A DNA stretch of 64,000 bases from 67-14 sp020438345 (GTDB lineage: Bacteria; Actinomycetota; Thermoleophilia; Solirubrobacterales; 70-9): the NCBI GenBank assembly GCA_937872475.1, contig CALMSY010000017.1, forward strand, positions 62,001 to 126,000, written 5' to 3'. This document shows, one piece after another, positions 1 to 8,430 of the stretch; within the stretch, counting starts at the first letter, position 1; each line of letters opens with the position of its first letter. The notes under the pieces are model-generated. The model was not told the origin of the DNA. It worked only from the letters and a program-made list of their open reading frames with translations, and ran no database searches. Made by a program: the position numbers and the translations under genes.

Positions 1-1054
1 TCATGACGATGGCGACGACGCTGATGATCACCGGACCGACCGGACTATTGCCAAAGAGGGCAGTGACTCCGAAGGTCAGCGCACCGATCAGGGCGGCGGC
101 CGGGAGGGTGAGTACCCAGGCGGTGACGATGTTGCCCGCTACACCCCACCGCACAGCGGAAATCCGTTTCGCCACGCCGGAACCCATCACTCCGCCGTTG
201 ATCACGTGGGTTGTCGAGAGCGGAAAGCCGAAATGGGAGGAAGCCATGATTACCGCGGCCCCTGCCCCCTGGGCAGCGAAGCCCTGGGCCGGGTCCATCT
301 TGATGATTCGCATGCCGGTCGTCTTGATGATCCGCCAGCCGCCGCTGTATGTGCCGAGCGCGATGGCAGTGGCTGCCGAGAAGATCACCCAGAACGGCGG
401 ATCAGAACCCGCCGGCAGGACACCGTCGGCGATCAGGGCGAGCGTAATCACACCCATTGTCTTCTGGGCATCATTGGTGCCATGGGCCAGCGCCAGCAGG
501 CCGCCGGAAGCGATCTGGCCGAACCGGTAGCCACGATTGACCGGGCCCGGACGAAGGTTGCGAACGATCCGGTAGATCAGGCCGATTGACAGGCCGGCCA
601 CGACAAAGGCAAGGATTGGTGCGACCACCGCCGGGATCAGCACCTTGCCGATCAGACCAGCTGTCTCGATTGCCGCAGTACCGGAATCAGCCAGGGCCGC
701 ACCGACGATGCCGCCGATCAGGGCATGAGAACTCGATGAGGGAAGTCCGAAGTACCAGGTGATCAGATTCCATGCGATCGCCCCGACCAACCCGGCGAAC
801 ACCACGTTGAGCGCACCAGGCCCCGAGATCGCTCCCTGGTCAACCACGTCCGAAGCGATGGTTGCCGCCACCTCGATCGAGATGAAGGCACCGACGAAGT
901 TGAGGATCGCGGCGAAAGCAATCGCAGCTTTTGGCGAGGCCGCACCGGTCGAGATCGAGGTTGCCACGACATTCGCGGTGTCGTGGAACCCGTTGGTGTA
1001 GTCGAAGGCCAGAGCCGAGACCACCACGATTACGAGGATCAGGTGGAGGTCCAC
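1..1054 (-). CDS. pit: PiT-family low-affinity inorganic phosphate transporter (partial, 3' end outside window)
   Basis: This is a membrane permease that takes up inorganic phosphate, probably as a metal-phosphate complex with a cation gradient. Reading the minus strand from a GTG at 1054 gives a start of hydrophobic residues followed by AFDYTNGFHDTANVVATSI, the N-terminal PiT signature. Near 460-500 the internal repeat signature reads ALAHGTNDAQKTMGV. The frame stays open to the window edge, so the C-terminus is missing. The GTG lies 4 nt after the stop of the upstream DUF47 gene, so the two are almost certainly co-translated. DUF47-Pit pairs are common, and the DUF47 partner is thought to regulate the transporter. 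Family assignment is secure. The metal or cation specificity cannot be read from the sequence. Confidence 0.9.
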   Translation of the reverse strand, partial: MDLHLILVIVVVSALAFDYTNGFHDTANVVATSISTGAASPKAAIAFAAILNFVGAFISIEVAATIASDVVDQGAISGPGALNVVFAGLVGAIAWNLITWYFGLPSSSSHALIGGIVGAALADSGTAAIETAGLIGKVLIPAVVAPILAFVVAGLSIGLIYRIVRNLRPGPVNRGYRFGQIASGGLLALAHGTNDAQKTMGVITLALIADGVLPAGSDPPFWVIFSAATAIALGTYSGGWRIIKTTGMRIIKMDPAQGFAAQGAGAAVIMASSHFGFPLSTTHVINGGVMGSGVAKRISAVRWGVAGNIVTAWVLTLPAAALIGALTFGVTALFGNSPVGPVIISVVAIVM

Positions 1055-1058
1055 TGCC

Positions 1059-1676
1059 CTATGAGTTCTTGATAACGATGCCTTCGAGGATGTGCGCTGA
1101 TGTCTCTGTCGCATCTATCGCCTTCTCGAGGACAGCGAAGATGTCCTTCCAGCGGATTACGACCATAGGGTCGATGCCGTTCGAGAAGAGCGAGGCGACA
1201 GCGTCACGCGAAACCCGGTCACCATCATTCTCAAGCCGGTGGATCTCGATCCAGTACTGGTCCAGGTCCCGGAATGAAGGGAGGTTCTCCAGACCCAGCG
1301 ACAACTGTTCGCAGCAGTCCACGAGGATCCTCGTCAGATCCTGGGCCTGGGCCATCGGGGCTTCGATCTGGTAGAGCGCCAGGAAGTCAGCGGCCTCCTC
1401 GATGTAGTCGACCACGTCATCCATCTTGGTCGCCAGACCGTAAATGTCTTCACGGTCGATTGGCGTGACGAACGTCGAATTGAGGCGGTTGATGATGTCG
1501 TGGGTGATCCTGTCACCCTCCTGCTCGATAATCAGGATTTCCCGGCCGAGACCGTTGTCGTCGGGCCAGGAAACCATCATGTCGTTCAGCATCCTGGACG
1601 CGCGCAGAGTGTTCTGCCCGGCCTCATTGAAGAGGTCGAAGAACGTACGGTCCTTTGGCAGAAGCGAAAAGCGCAT
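1059..1676 (-). CDS. PhoU-like DUF47 protein, partner of Pit
   Basis: A 205-residue all-helical cytoplasmic protein of the DUF47/PhoU-related family. The acidic metal-binding type motifs expected for PhoU folds are visible (EGDRITHDIINRLN near residue 55 and ENDGDRVSRDAVASLF near residue 150). Length is typical. It lies just upstream of pit and 31 nt downstream of ppk1. Members of this family are usually encoded beside Pit transporters and probably modulate phosphate flux, though the mechanism is not established. It is distinct from the true phoU at 5868-6569, so the locus carries two PhoU-type regulators, one per transport system. Confidence 0.88.
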   Translation of the reverse strand: MRFSLLPKDRTFFDLFNEAGQNTLRASRMLNDMMVSWPDDNGLGREILIIEQEGDRITHDIINRLNSTFVTPIDREDIYGLATKMDDVVDYIEEAADFLALYQIEAPMAQAQDLTRILVDCCEQLSLGLENLPSFRDLDQYWIEIHRLENDGDRVSRDAVASLFSNGIDPMVVIRWKDIFAVLEKAIDATETSAHILEGIVIKNS

Positions 1677-1707
1677 CAGAGCGGTGCCAAACTAGCAGAG
1701 CGGACGA

Positions 1708-3807
1708 TCACTCCGAGACCTGGGGAATGACCGTCGCCGCCAGGGCCTGATGCCTTTCCATCAGTTCGTCCTGGACATTTCGGCGTTCGCCACCCTCGGG
1801 ATCGAGCCTTGACCAGTTCCCGGAACTGTCGAGAACCCACGAGTTCGTGTTGTCGGCAAAGCAACGTTCAAGAGTGTCGAGAATCTCATCTCTCGCGATT
1901 TCGTCCTGGACCGGAGTCACGAGCTCGACCCGGCTGTCCAGGTTGCGGGGCATCAGGTCGGCGGAGCCGATGAACACATCCCAATCGTCGCCCCGCTTGA
2001 ACGAATAGACCCGTGAATGCTCAAGGAAGCGACCAACGATCGAGACGACCCTGATGTTCTCCGAGAGCCCGGGCACCCCGGGTCGCAGACAGCAGATGCC
2101 ACGCACGTTGATCTCGATGTCAACCCCGACACCGGATGCCCGGTAAAGAGCTTCGATGCAGTCGCGATCGACCAGCGAATTCATCTTCATCAGAATTTTC
2201 GTGTCCTGGCCTGCTTCGTGGGCAGCGATCGTTGCTTCGATCTCGTCGAGAATCGACGACCTCATCGAATGTGGTGAAACCAGAACCCTTCGGTAGTCGG
2301 TTGGTCGCGAGTAGCCGGTGAGCAGGTTGAACATCTCTGCCACATCGGCACCGATTTCGGGGTCTGCCGTGAAGATGCCGAGATCGGTGTAAAGACGCGC
2401 AGTGGTCGAGTGATAGTTGCCGGTGCCGATATGGACGTAGTTGCGGACATGATCTCCTTCCCGGCGCACCACGAGAAGTGCCTTGATGTGGGTCTTCAGG
2501 CCAGGGATGCCATATACGACGTGGACACCGACTTCCTCAAGTCGCTTCGCCCATTCGATATTGGCCTCTTCGTCAAACCGGGCTTTGAGTTCCAGCATGC
2601 AGACCACCTGCTTCCCGCGTTCAGAAGCCTTGATCAGAGCGGAAACCAGCGGCGAATCTTCGCTGGTCCGGTACACCGTCTGTTTGATCGCGAGGACGTC
2701 CGGATCGTTGACGGCCTGGGCGATGAACCGCTCGACCGAGGTCGTGAAGGAATCGTACGGATGGTGAACGAGAACGTCACCCTGACGGATCGTGGCGAAC
2801 AGATCCGGCGGATCGCCGTCTTCGCCCTGGAGTTTCGGCTGGGTGACCGGCGACCACGGCTGGTCCCGGAGCTCGGAAAATCCGGGGATCTTCACGACAT
2901 CCCAGAGATCGGTCAGGTCGAGCAAACCACCGATCTCGAAGACTTCGTTCTCCTGCAGCCGCAGAAGCTCGACCAGGAGCTCCTTCAACTCGGGATTCAT
3001 CCCTTCGGCAACTTCCAGCCTGACCACTTCACCGAACCGGCGGCGGCGAACTTCTTCCTGAACTGCCTCAAGCAGATCGTCGGCTTCATCGGAGACCGTG
3101 AAGTCAGCGTCACGGGTGACCCGGAAATACCCGTAGTCAAGTACTTCGACGCCAGGGAACAGCTGGTCGAGGTTGGCTCCGATCACTTCCTCCAGCGGGA
3201 CCAGCAGATGCTCATCCTCTCCACCGAGGTTTATGAACCGGCCAAGCAGTTCCTTGGGAACCTTGATCCGGGCCAGCACCCTCGTCGAGGTTTCCTTGTC
3301 ACGGAGGAGTACCGCGAGACTCAGCGACAGGTTCGAGATGTAGGGAAATGGACGCCCGAGTCCGATCACCAGCGGTGTCAGTGTGGGAAAGACCTGCTGG
3401 TCGAATTTCCGGTCCAGTTCCGCCCTTTCCTTGCCGCTCAGCGAATCAAGTGTTGCGACCTTGATTCCTTCATCGGCGAGTGAAGGTTGGAGCTTGCGGT
3501 CAAAGACCTTGGTCAGCCGCCGGTCCAGTTCCAGAGACCTGCTCCGAATCGCCTGGATCTGCTCCCTGGGCGAGAGGCCGTCAGGTCCTCTGGCGTCGAT
3601 GCCGGCGTCAACCTGATCCCAGAGCCCGGCCACCCGGACCATGAAGAACTCATCCAGGTTCGATTCGTAAATCGCGCAGAATTTGACCCGTTCAAGGAGC
3701 GGGACGGTGTCGTCTTCAGCCAGCTCAAGGACTCTCTGGTTGAAGTCGAGCCAGGACAATTCGCGATTAAAAAACAGGGATGGATCCGCCTGGGTTTCCA
3801 AGGTCAT
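1708..3807 (-). CDS. ppk1: Polyphosphate kinase 1
   Basis: Reversibly polymerises the gamma-phosphate of ATP into inorganic polyphosphate. The 699-residue length is normal. The N-terminal domain begins with FFNRELSWLDFNQRVLELA (residues 12-30). The two phospholipase-D-like halves carry the catalytic histidines: H440 in GIPGLKTHIKALL, the expected autophosphorylated residue, and H597 in VGRFLEHSRVYSF. The nucleotide-binding segment near YVHIGTGNYH (residues 457-466) is intact. The ATG at 3807 overlaps the stop of the upstream CHAD gene (ATGA), so translation is coupled. Its place between ppx/CHAD and DUF47/pit puts polyP synthesis in the same transcription unit as phosphate import. Identity is very secure. 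Confidence 0.97.
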   Translation of the reverse strand: MTLETQADPSLFFNRELSWLDFNQRVLELAEDDTVPLLERVKFCAIYESNLDEFFMVRVAGLWDQVDAGIDARGPDGLSPREQIQAIRSRSLELDRRLTKVFDRKLQPSLADEGIKVATLDSLSGKERAELDRKFDQQVFPTLTPLVIGLGRPFPYISNLSLSLAVLLRDKETSTRVLARIKVPKELLGRFINLGGEDEHLLVPLEEVIGANLDQLFPGVEVLDYGYFRVTRDADFTVSDEADDLLEAVQEEVRRRRFGEVVRLEVAEGMNPELKELLVELLRLQENEVFEIGGLLDLTDLWDVVKIPGFSELRDQPWSPVTQPKLQGEDGDPPDLFATIRQGDVLVHHPYDSFTTSVERFIAQAVNDPDVLAIKQTVYRTSEDSPLVSALIKASERGKQVVCMLELKARFDEEANIEWAKRLEEVGVHVVYGIPGLKTHIKALLVVRREGDHVRNYVHIGTGNYHSTTARLYTDLGIFTADPEIGADVAEMFNLLTGYSRPTDYRRVLVSPHSMRSSILDEIEATIAAHEAGQDTKILMKMNSLVDRDCIEALYRASGVGVDIEINVRGICCLRPGVPGLSENIRVVSIVGRFLEHSRVYSFKRGDDWDVFIGSADLMPRNLDSRVELVTPVQDEIARDEILDTLERCFADNTNSWVLDSSGNWSRLDPEGGERRNVQDELMERHQALAATVIPQVSE

Positions 3808-4811
3808 GATTCTACTTTCAGTGAAGTTTCAAGTGCGACCCAGACCCCTTGCCTCGACTGTTCGAGCCAGAGCCTCTTGAGCCTTTCGTGGAGCAACTTC
3901 TGTTTCGCCACCAGGTGGATGATTCCAAGTTCAAGACCGCGATAGGCAGCACGATTGGGGGCAGCCTGAACCAGGACGGGATCGAGTTCCCTGTTGCCTC
4001 GGGACCTTTCAACCATCGTCCTCACATCCTCACCTTCGAGTTCCGAGGTCAGCTCGCGGCCCGGAGGCACGGAGATTCCACAGTCGCGGATCTGCCCCAG
4101 GATTTCCTGCAGGCCACGAGCCGCACGCCGCGCAGTATGGGCCTGGGTCCCGAGAGCGTCACCGGTCAGCTCCAGTGCGTAACGAAGCCGCTCGGCCCCA
4201 ATCCCCATTTTCCGCAGGTCCTCCACCTCACCGGTTTCGACACCTTTCGGTGCGGATGCGCGAAGACGGTCAAGACGTTTCAGGACCAACGCGACCGTCT
4301 CCGGTGGCAGGGCTTCGACCGGGCGGTATTCGTCAGCCCGGTCGGCCGCTTCAGTGCCTACTGCGGCGTCGGCGATTTCTTCAAAGGTAACCCGGAAGGC
4401 CTGTATGCGCCGGCCGTGAACAACCTGGGCGAGCTCGCGGTTCGCGGCCGCCTGCTGACGACGGAGCTGATCGACGAGCCGGCTGATTCCGTCGGCCTCC
4501 GCCGGGGACATCTCGGCTCCGATCTCCTCCCATGAGGCGATCATCACGTCAGCGTCACGGCGGGCACCCACAACCCGGCCGATCCGGCGTGCTTCGCCCC
4601 GGCCTGCCCGGTAGTCATTCCGGCTCAGGCAGGGCCGAAAAATCTCCATGGCGGCGCGAAGCCGCCGGGAAGCCTGCCAGAGCTGGCTGGCCGGATTGGT
4701 GTCTGTCACGTCGAGGACACCGCGGGAAAGGACCGTGATCTGGGTCGACCTCTCGTCAAGTACCTGGGATGCGGCAAGCCGGAATCGGGGGTCGGGAATC
4801 TCGATACTCAT
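3804..4811 (-). CDS. CHAD-domain protein (putative polyphosphate-associated)
   Basis: A 335-residue helical protein. Two CHAD half-repeats are visible: ASRRLRAAMEIFRP with RRIGRVVGARRDADV in the N-terminal half, and ERLRYALELTGDALG with GLQEILGQIRDCG in the C-terminal half. CHAD domains are basic helical bundles shown in other systems to bind polyphosphate. I place the start at the ATG at 4811, because an upstream in-frame start at 4874 would run back into ppx. It overlaps ppk1 by 4 nt and follows ppx by 28 nt. Oddly, the conserved His of the canonical VHxxRVxxRRLR motif is Ser here (SQLWQASRRLR), and the second-half His is also not where expected. It is CHAD by pattern but divergent. A structural or targeting role near polyP is inferred from context. 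Confidence 0.82.
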   Translation of the reverse strand: MSIEIPDPRFRLAASQVLDERSTQITVLSRGVLDVTDTNPASQLWQASRRLRAAMEIFRPCLSRNDYRAGRGEARRIGRVVGARRDADVMIASWEEIGAEMSPAEADGISRLVDQLRRQQAAANRELAQVVHGRRIQAFRVTFEEIADAAVGTEAADRADEYRPVEALPPETVALVLKRLDRLRASAPKGVETGEVEDLRKMGIGAERLRYALELTGDALGTQAHTARRAARGLQEILGQIRDCGISVPPGRELTSELEGEDVRTMVERSRGNRELDPVLVQAAPNRAAYRGLELGIIHLVAKQKLLHERLKRLWLEQSRQGVWVALETSLKVES

Positions 4812-4839
4812 CAGGTTGAACCCTAGACTTGCAGCGCGC

Positions 4840-5748
4840 TCAACCGGGAGTGAGCGCGGGCTCTGAAACGTCAATTCCGCCGTTCAGCATGTCGAGGACT
4901 ATCCCCTCGCGGACGCCGCCCTTGCCAATCTGGAGTTCCTGACCGAGCATTTCGGAAACCTTCTCGAGTATGAGGACACCGGTCGGCAGGATCCTGACCC
5001 GAACCGGGTCCAGTTCGAACTGTCGGCCCACCTCCACCGACTCGTCCCCGCTCAGAACCCGGATGCTCCGCTCCAGCGTCTCGTATTCGAGCCGCGATCC
5101 GACGATCTTGCGAAGCGAGGTGGCGGAACCGCCCACGGCAACCGCCTGTTCGGGCCGGGTGATCTGGACATCTTCGAAAACTTCGTCCACCCGATCGCGT
5201 ATCCGGCGGATTTCCGAGGCCGAAGGGGGATCTGAAGCGATCAGCTCTTCGGCCATCTGACCGGAACCTATCGGCCAGGAACGCACCTGCTCGACCCCGC
5301 CTTCGACGGTTCCGATAATGATCTCGGTTGACCCACCGCCCACATCAACCACTGCGACCCGGCCATCGACCCCGTAACCAAGAGCTTTGGTTGCCCCGAG
5401 GAACGCCAGTCGGCCCTCTTCGTTTTCGCTGATCACGCTGACCGGAATCCCGGCGGCCTCGCTGATTGCGGCAGCGACCTCGTTTCCGTTCGATGAATCT
5501 CTGACCGCCGCGGTCGCCACCGCGCGAAATCCTTCCGCGCCCAGTTCTCTGGCAAGCCGGACCTGGGTTTCAACCACTTCGGAAACTTCAGCGATCTTTT
5601 CTTCAGGGATCGAGCCGTCTTCGAGCCGGGCCTGACCGATCCGGGTGTAGGCCCGCTGCTCCATGACCTTTTTCAACTGTCCGTCTACAGGTTCGGCGAC
5701 CAGGATCCTGGTCGTGTTCGAACCGATGTCTATTGCCGCGCAAAGCAT
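4840..5748 (-). CDS. ppx: Exopolyphosphatase, Ppx/GppA family
   Basis: Hydrolyses terminal phosphates from polyphosphate and may also act on pppGpp. The 302-residue protein is the short single-module form, with the ASKHA phosphatase domain only and no C-terminal HD-like extension. Motifs are complete: AAIDIGSNTTRILVAE at the N-terminus, ATAAVRDSSN, the catalytic glutamate region SENEEGRLAFLGA, the phosphate-binding VVDVGGGSTEI, and VAVGGSATSL. I choose the ATG at 5748 because GGAG sits just upstream and the IDIGSN motif begins 5 residues in. Longer in-frame starts would add 41 unconserved residues. It stands between phoU and the CHAD gene, so polyP breakdown is encoded beside its synthesis. 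Confidence 0.93.
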   Translation of the reverse strand: MLCAAIDIGSNTTRILVAEPVDGQLKKVMEQRAYTRIGQARLEDGSIPEEKIAEVSEVVETQVRLARELGAEGFRAVATAAVRDSSNGNEVAAAISEAAGIPVSVISENEEGRLAFLGATKALGYGVDGRVAVVDVGGGSTEIIIGTVEGGVEQVRSWPIGSGQMAEELIASDPPSASEIRRIRDRVDEVFEDVQITRPEQAVAVGGSATSLRKIVGSRLEYETLERSIRVLSGDESVEVGRQFELDPVRVRILPTGVLILEKVSEMLGQELQIGKGGVREGIVLDMLNGGIDVSEPALTPG

Positions 5749-5836
5749 TGGATGCCTGTCTCCATCCTGACAAGTCCTTCGGACTGAGAATCGCCCGTCG
5801 ATCAAAGTTTCATGTTCCTGGCAAACGGGCTTCTGC

Positions 5837-5860
5837 GGCGTCCGGTCCGGGCCGGACGCC
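5837..5860. terminator. Hairpin between phoU and ppx
   Basis: A perfect 9-bp inverted repeat (GGCGTCCGG and CCGGACGCC) with a 6-nt loop lies in the 119-nt gap between phoU and ppx. There is no T-run on either side, so it is not a classic intrinsic terminator. It could attenuate read-through or stabilise the pst-phoU part of the message relative to the ppx-ppk part. Confidence 0.45.
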
Positions 5861-5867
5861 ATCCAGC

Positions 5868-6569
5868 TCAAGCCGGATGAGATGCGTCTTCGAACTCCCG
5901 GAACAGACCGGTCACCACGAAGGCAACCTGTTCACCGATGTCGACCGAATTATCCCCCATCCGTTCGAGGGCCCGGGCCGCGAGCAGCATTGTCATCGCC
6001 CACTCACGCCGGTCCTCGTCAATGCCGATCTCGATCGCCAGCGAGAAGCACTCCCGATTCAGGGCATCGACCTCGTCATCGAGCGCAACCAGGTTCTCGG
6101 CGAGAACGACGCTGCGTTCGGTGAAAGCCCGTCTGGCCTGCAGAAGCTGGGCCCGGACCCGCTGTCCCATCTCGCGGATGTTTTCGGTCATGCGGTTGTC
6201 GACCGGAGGTTCGTTCCCGGTAAGCGGAATCAGCTTGCAGATGTTCACGCACTGGTCACCCATGCGCTCGATGTTCTTGATCACGTGAAGCAGGGCCGAG
6301 ATCAGACGCAGGTCGGTGGCAACCGGCGACTGGGTGGCGAGCAGGGTGATCAGTCCCTGATGGACTTCCAGGTAGCGCCCGTCGATCCGGTCGTCGTCCA
6401 CGGTCACCAGCTGGGCCAGTTTGACGTCATGTTGTTCACCCGCCTCGATAGTCCGGTCGAGGGAAGCCACGACCATGTCGATCCCGCCCAGTGTCTGTTC
6501 TTCGAGTCGTGCGAGTTCCTCCTGATACTGGACCCGGATCCGGTCTCCGTTGACAGGCCCAGGCACCAT
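5868..6569 (-). CDS. phoU: Phosphate signalling regulator PhoU
   Basis: Cytoplasmic helical-bundle protein that links the PstSCAB transporter to the phosphate two-component system and dampens the phosphate-starvation response. The 233-residue protein shows two PhoU repeats: VVASLDRTIEAGEQHDVKLAQLV with TDLRLISALLHVIKNIERMGDQ, then ENLVALDDEVDALNRECFSLAI with ALERMGDNSVDIGEQVAF. The metal-site E-x-x-G-D pattern occurs in both halves (IERMGD, LERMGD). Its ATG shares one base with the pstB stop (TGATG), so it is translationally coupled to the transporter. Identity is secure. Confidence 0.95.
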   Translation of the reverse strand: MVPGPVNGDRIRVQYQEELARLEEQTLGGIDMVVASLDRTIEAGEQHDVKLAQLVTVDDDRIDGRYLEVHQGLITLLATQSPVATDLRLISALLHVIKNIERMGDQCVNICKLIPLTGNEPPVDNRMTENIREMGQRVRAQLLQARRAFTERSVVLAENLVALDDEVDALNRECFSLAIEIGIDEDRREWAMTMLLAARALERMGDNSVDIGEQVAFVVTGLFREFEDASHPA

Positions 6570-7456
6570 CAGCCGACCTTTCCGGTCACGTAGTCCTCGG
6601 TGCGGCTGTCCTGGGGGTTGGTGAAGATCCTGTCGGTCTCGTCGTATTCCACGAGTTGACCCCAGCGATTCCCCTCGGCGGCATCCATCTCGACGATCAG
6701 GAAGGCCGTCTTGTCGGAGACCCGGGCAGCCTGCTGCATATTGTGGGTGACGATGACGATCGAGTACTGCTCCTTCAGCTCGTTCATCAGATCCTCGACC
6801 TTCGCCGTGGAGATCGGATCCAGCGCGGAACAGGGTTCGTCCATCAGGATCACTTCCGGATCAACCGCCATGGTGCGGGCAATGCAGAGCCGTTGCTGCT
6901 GGCCTCCGGACATCCCGTAGGCATTGTCATCGAGCCGGTCCTTGACTTCGTCCCAGAGCGCGGCACCACGAAGTGCTTTTTCAACCCGGTGGTCGATGTC
7001 CCCCAGCCCGAGGATCCGGGGGCCGAAGGCAACGTTGTCGAAGATCGATTTGGGGAACGGATTCGGCTTCTGGAAGACCATTCCGATCAGCTTGCGAACC
7101 TGAACCGGGTCCACCTTGGAACCGTAAAGATTCTGGCCGTGGTACAGAACTTCTCCGTCCACGCGAGCCGACGGAATCAGGTCATTCATCCGGTTCAGGC
7201 ACCGCAGCAGGGTGCTCTTTCCGCAGCCGGAAGGACCGATCAGCGCGGTCACTTCGTTCTTCGGGATGGTCATTGACACATCGTTGACGGCAAGGCTGCT
7301 GCCATAGGAAACCGAAACATGTTCGAGGTCGAAGACCTTCTCGCCCGCCCATGGATCAACTTCGGTGGGAGCCGCTTCCCTGACCGATATCTGCTGGATA
7401 AGTCCAGCCTGTTCAGACTGCTCTTCGGGGGCTCGATCTTTCAATGTCTCTTTCAC
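6569..7456 (-). CDS. pstB: Phosphate ABC transporter ATP-binding protein PstB
   Basis: ATPase subunit of the high-affinity phosphate importer. Walker A GPSGCGKST, Q-loop FQKPNPFPKSIFDNV, signature MSGGQQQRLCIAR, Walker B VILMDEPCSALDP and the switch VTHNMQQ are all present. The open frame continues upstream to 7789, but that part lies inside pstA and looks noncoding. I therefore choose the GTG at 7456, which has AGGTGA after the pstA stop and gives 295 residues. About 45 residues precede the ABC domain, a modest N-terminal extension rich in E, Q and A. The stop shares one base with the phoU start. Confidence 0.95.
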   Translation of the reverse strand: MKETLKDRAPEEQSEQAGLIQQISVREAAPTEVDPWAGEKVFDLEHVSVSYGSSLAVNDVSMTIPKNEVTALIGPSGCGKSTLLRCLNRMNDLIPSARVDGEVLYHGQNLYGSKVDPVQVRKLIGMVFQKPNPFPKSIFDNVAFGPRILGLGDIDHRVEKALRGAALWDEVKDRLDDNAYGMSGGQQQRLCIARTMAVDPEVILMDEPCSALDPISTAKVEDLMNELKEQYSIVIVTHNMQQAARVSDKTAFLIVEMDAAEGNRWGQLVEYDETDRIFTNPQDSRTEDYVTGKVG

Positions 7457-7467
7457 TCTGCTTTCAC

Positions 7468-8430
7468 CTACCACTGTTGCTCGTATCGATTTCGAAGCCA
7501 GATCGCGAAAGAGTTCATCGCCAGAAGGACGATGAGCATCATGATCACTCCGGCCGCTGCCAGAACCCGGAACTCGTCCTGTGGCCTGGCCGCGTAGTTG
7601 AAAATCATCACCGGCAACGCCGTGTATCCGTTGTCGCCGAAAAAGGTCGGGGCGAAGGTCACAAAGGAGGCGGCACCGACAAGGAGAAGCGGGGCTGTTT
7701 CTCCGATTGCCCGGGAAATCGCCAGGATGACACCGGTGACCACGCCTGGAATCGCAGCCGGCAGCACCTGCCGCCGGATTGTCTGCCACTTGGTTGCGCC
7801 CAGAGCCAGGGAGCCTTCCCTGATCGAAGGCGGCACAGCACGGATCGCCTCACGGGCGGCGAGGATCACTGTCGGCAGGACCAGCAAAGCCAGGGTCATC
7901 GAACCCGCGGCGAGGATAAAGCCGAGATCGAGCGGGCCGCGGACGATGAAGGCCAGCCCGAGGATGCCGTAGATGATCGAGGGAACACCGGCCAGGTTCT
8001 GGACGTTGAGCTCGATCATCCGGTTCCACCAGCGGGTCCTGTCTGCGTACTCTTCGAGGTAGACAGCGGCGCTTACTCCCAGTGGCACTACAAGGAGGAT
8101 CACGCCGAGGATCAGGTAGAGCGTGCCTAGAAGCGCAGGCCGGAATCCTGACTGCTCCGGGTTGAGGGTTGAAGGACCGTTGGTGATCAGGTCCATGCCG
8201 AAAGCCGGGGCTCCCTTCACGGCGGCCTGAACGATGATTGCGACGAGCCCGAGCAGGGCGATCGCCACTGCGAACAAGAGCAGGGCCAGGAAGATGCCTC
8301 CCTTGAACCGGTCACCCCGTGGCTGACTTGAGAGTTGGGCCAGGGTCACGGCGCGGGCACCGGCGGTCGCAAGCCTGGAGCGTTCGCTTCCGGAGATTTC
8401 CGGACTGTTTCCAGCGGATTGCGGTCTCAT
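7468..8430 (-). CDS. pstA: Phosphate ABC transporter permease PstA
   Basis: Integral membrane subunit of PstSCAB, 320 residues, with about six membrane segments. The first follows a 45-residue cytoplasmic N-terminus. The permease signature (EAA loop) is visible as AAREAIRAVPPSIREGSLALGATKWQTIRR (given in part: residues AREAIRAVP then EGSLALGATKWQ), and PSIIYGILGLAFI precedes it. The ATG overlaps the pstC stop by 4 nt. With PstC it forms the translocation pore for phosphate. Confidence 0.94.
   Translation of the reverse strand: MRPQSAGNSPEISGSERSRLATAGARAVTLAQLSSQPRGDRFKGGIFLALLLFAVAIALLGLVAIIVQAAVKGAPAFGMDLITNGPSTLNPEQSGFRPALLGTLYLILGVILLVVPLGVSAAVYLEEYADRTRWWNRMIELNVQNLAGVPSIIYGILGLAFIVRGPLDLGFILAAGSMTLALLVLPTVILAAREAIRAVPPSIREGSLALGATKWQTIRRQVLPAAIPGVVTGVILAISRAIGETAPLLLVGAASFVTFAPTFFGDNGYTALPVMIFNYAARPQDEFRVLAAAGVIMMLIVLLAMNSFAIWLRNRYEQQW

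Noticed and set aside
2410..3483. 357-codon plus-strand open frame
   Set aside because: Antisense to ppk1, which has all catalytic residues.
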